From contig NZ_JABBEA010000005.1 of NCBI RefSeq assembly GCF_012912005.1, positions 62,001-126,000 of the forward strand: 64,000 nucleotides of DNA. Reading direction: 5' to 3'. Positions 63,794-64,000 of the stretch are shown piece by piece. The notes beneath the pieces are model-generated. The model saw only the letters and a program-made list of their open reading frames with translations, was not told the origin of the DNA and ran no database searches. Every line of letters begins with the position of its first letter. The stretch's first letter is position 1. This DNA is from Paenibacillus sp. SZ31 (lineage in GTDB: Bacteria; Bacillota; Bacilli; Paenibacillales; Paenibacillaceae). Made by a program: the position numbers and the translations under genes.

Positions 63794-64000
63794 TTGGTAT
63801 TACTTATCATAATAATTATAATTGTGGTTTTATTCTTTCCGATGGCAGGTTTATTGGCTGCGGGTGGGATTTGGGCTATCTTATCCACAATAATACCTTA
63901 TGTTTTAGTGGCGATTTTGTTCTTGTTCCTGTTTGTTAAGATTATCAATTATCAAGAAAATAGAACGATTAATAAACAGATAGAACTTCAGAAATATAAT
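63794..64000 (+). CDS. Small membrane protein, 3' end outside the window
   Basis: From TTG at 63794, with AAAGGAG 8 bases upstream, 69 codons are open to the edge. Two strong hydrophobic segments lie at about 2-24 (VLLIIIIIIVVLFFPMAGLLAAG) and 27-49 (WAILSTIIPYVLVAILFLFLF), followed by a charged tail. No family recognised. It is divergent from the kinase operon. Confidence 0.55.
   Translation, partial: MVLLIIIIIIVVLFFPMAGLLAAGGIWAILSTIIPYVLVAILFLFLFVKIINYQENRTINKQIELQKYN

Larger units (their letters stand above)
44233..64000. mobile_element. Integrated prophage-like element or genomic island, open at the right edge
   Basis: It begins at a split host gene, with a large serine recombinase as its outermost gene. 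It is AT-rich compared with everything to the left and carries mostly small unknown genes, toxin-like genes, a ParB relic, a helicase and two more serine recombinases. No capsid, portal, terminase or conjugation gene was recognised in this part, so prophage, defective prophage or integrative island cannot be told apart from this window. Confidence 0.8.

Overview
The window looks like Paenibacillus, or a very close relative (family-level inference). The evidence is the mix of Bacillus-type housekeeping genes (gerM-rph-rdgB, a YutG-type PgpA, an AsnO-type asparagine synthetase), near-perfect GGAGG ribosome sites, a plant-polysaccharide locus with a YtcP/YteP-type importer and a membrane-bound AraC regulator, and long palindromic intergenic elements. 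No rRNA, tRNA or CRISPR array was seen.

Positions 1-44.2 kb are ordinary chromosome of balanced base composition. In order: two unknown small genes; asnB; a chemoreceptor; a complete five-gene cluster of the STM4011-STM4015 type (two radical SAM proteins, a sulfatase-fold hydrolase, an ATP-grasp protein and a leucine-rich-repeat protein; function unknown); gerM-rph-rdgB; a PgpA-family phosphatase; a membrane haem/flavin redox set (ferric-reductase-like protein, ApbE, and a secreted low-complexity protein ending in TGAS); an MBL hydrolase plus a methyltransferase; a DUF72 gene; a rhamnogalacturonan-type locus at 19.2-33.6 kb (GH105, NodB deacetylase, GH43, GH106, substrate-binding protein, two permeases, AraC sensor-regulator, one perfect cre site); an M20 dipeptidase; about 1 kb of decayed repeats; a TetR regulator beside oleate hydratase; a large palindromic element; the nagA-nagB-rpiR operon; and small unknown genes.

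At about 44,233 the sequence changes abruptly. The last ~32 codons of a LuxR/NarL-type response regulator (44,134-44,232, minus strand) are cut off exactly where a large serine recombinase ends (stop at 44,244). From there to the right edge the DNA is AT-rich and filled with phage/island genes: three serine recombinases, PemK/MazF-like toxins with a candidate antitoxin, a stalk-plus-ankyrin protein, a possible proteasome-fold protein with a spike-like tail, a ParB remnant, an SF2 helicase that seems to start at an ATC codon, a HEPN protein, a Hanks-type kinase with two partner genes, and clusters of repeated DNA motifs. I read this as an integrated prophage-like element or genomic island of at least 19.7 kb. 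The other half of the split gene should lie beyond 64,000. A 17-bp motif (TTATTTTAGTGTAATTA) recurs four times inside the element, next to promoters, and probably marks an element-wide regulon.

The strongest candidates for undescribed biology are the kinase/small-protein/membrane-protein operon (61.3-63.7 kb), the HEPN gene, the STM4011-4015 cluster, and the ATC-start helicase.
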